From UBA1413 sp964552955 (GTDB taxonomy: Bacteria > Bacteroidota > Bacteroidia > Bacteroidales > Prolixibacteraceae): 64,000 nt of DNA. A program made the translations under genes and the position numbers. Shown piece by piece: positions 63,950 to 64,000 of the stretch (the stretch's first letter is position 1; each line of letters begins with the position of its first letter). The notes beneath the pieces are model-generated. The model was given only the letters and a program-made list of their open reading frames with translations. It had not been told where the DNA came from and did no database searches. The DNA lies in NCBI GenBank assembly GCA_964552955.1, contig CAZKIU010000011.1:24991-88990 (forward strand), read 5' to 3'.

Positions 63950-63960
63950 TCAATTTTTTT

Positions 63961-64000
63961 GTTGATAAATGAAAATATCGTCAAATTAGTTGATAAATGA
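63961..64000. repeat. Direct repeat GTTGATAAATGA upstream of satD
   Basis: The 12-mer GTTGATAAATGA occurs at 63961-63972 and again at 63989-64000, 28 bp apart start to start, just upstream of the TATATTTG element. The repeat may continue beyond the window. Likely a regulator site, possibly for SatD itself. Confidence 0.6.

Overview
The window looks like chromosomal sequence from an uncultured member of the Bacteroidota, most likely Bacteroidales-like. Reasons: many genes are preceded by a TAnnTTTG -7 promoter element and lack a Shine-Dalgarno sequence; several families have the Bacteroidota form (TGS-domain nucleoside kinase, short AMP nucleosidase, fused E1 alpha/beta 2-oxoacid dehydrogenase, stand-alone HsdR N-terminal domain next to holA, SatD/DUF3307 pair, sigma factor with a barrel-tailed membrane partner). 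GC looks to be in the mid-50s by eye, except the last 1.4 kb, which is clearly AT-rich. No rRNA, tRNA, transposase, phage or CRISPR locus was seen. Three runs of exactly 100 N mark scaffold gaps.

Layout. 1-9.8 kb: pgi (partial), gpsA and lysS on the minus strand, recJ on plus, an acyltransferase, a HhH/barrel plus outer-membrane barrel pair, and purE. 9.9-18.2 kb (plus): hpt, adk, obgE, a PAP2 phosphatase, a degenerate 37-bp repeat cluster, then parE-parC-aroK. 18.2-27.4 kb: an operon of a PHP-domain protein and an aldolase/dehydrogenase fusion, an M23/LysM peptidase, a 2-oxoacid dehydrogenase E1(alpha-beta)-E2 operon, and a divergent HutC-type GntR regulator with two strong palindromes between them. 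27.6-37.2 kb: lysC, three envelope genes in one minus-strand operon, an ECF sigma factor overlapping a membrane/barrel partner, a lipoprotein serpin, a gapped tandem repeat and a lytic transglycosylase. 37.2-46.8 kb: uvrA, nucleoside kinase, an orphan hybrid-less sensor kinase, pruA, a FtsB/DivIC-like protein and YqgE. 47-54.6 kb: an aminotransferase-IV-like protein without the PLP lysine, a rhomboid protease, holA-amn, the HsdR_N protein, PPK2, and an NfeD-like/flotillin pair split by a heptamer minisatellite. 54.7-64 kb: an M3-like zinc metallopeptidase lipoprotein, a hemolysin-III/PAQR protein, a three-gene saccharopine lysine-degradation cluster, and DUF3307-SatD.

Functional links. The three genes at 57976-62539 together encode lysine-ketoglutarate reductase, saccharopine dehydrogenase and aminoadipate-semialdehyde dehydrogenase, which would take lysine to 2-aminoadipate. 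The GntR gene, its GTCTAGAC-core palindrome and the E1/E2 operon look like a regulator-operator-target unit. NfeD-like protein and flotillin form a membrane-microdomain pair. Two of the three N gaps are flanked by identical 55-bp copies; closing the one at 58 kb restores a clean 445-residue saccharopine dehydrogenase, so the apparent frameshift there is an assembly artefact.

Most of the window is housekeeping. The best candidates for new biology are the GntR-operator unit, the unassigned PHP plus aldolase/SDR operon, the sigma factor with a membrane/barrel partner, the lysine-less aminotransferase-like protein and the SatD/DUF3307 module.
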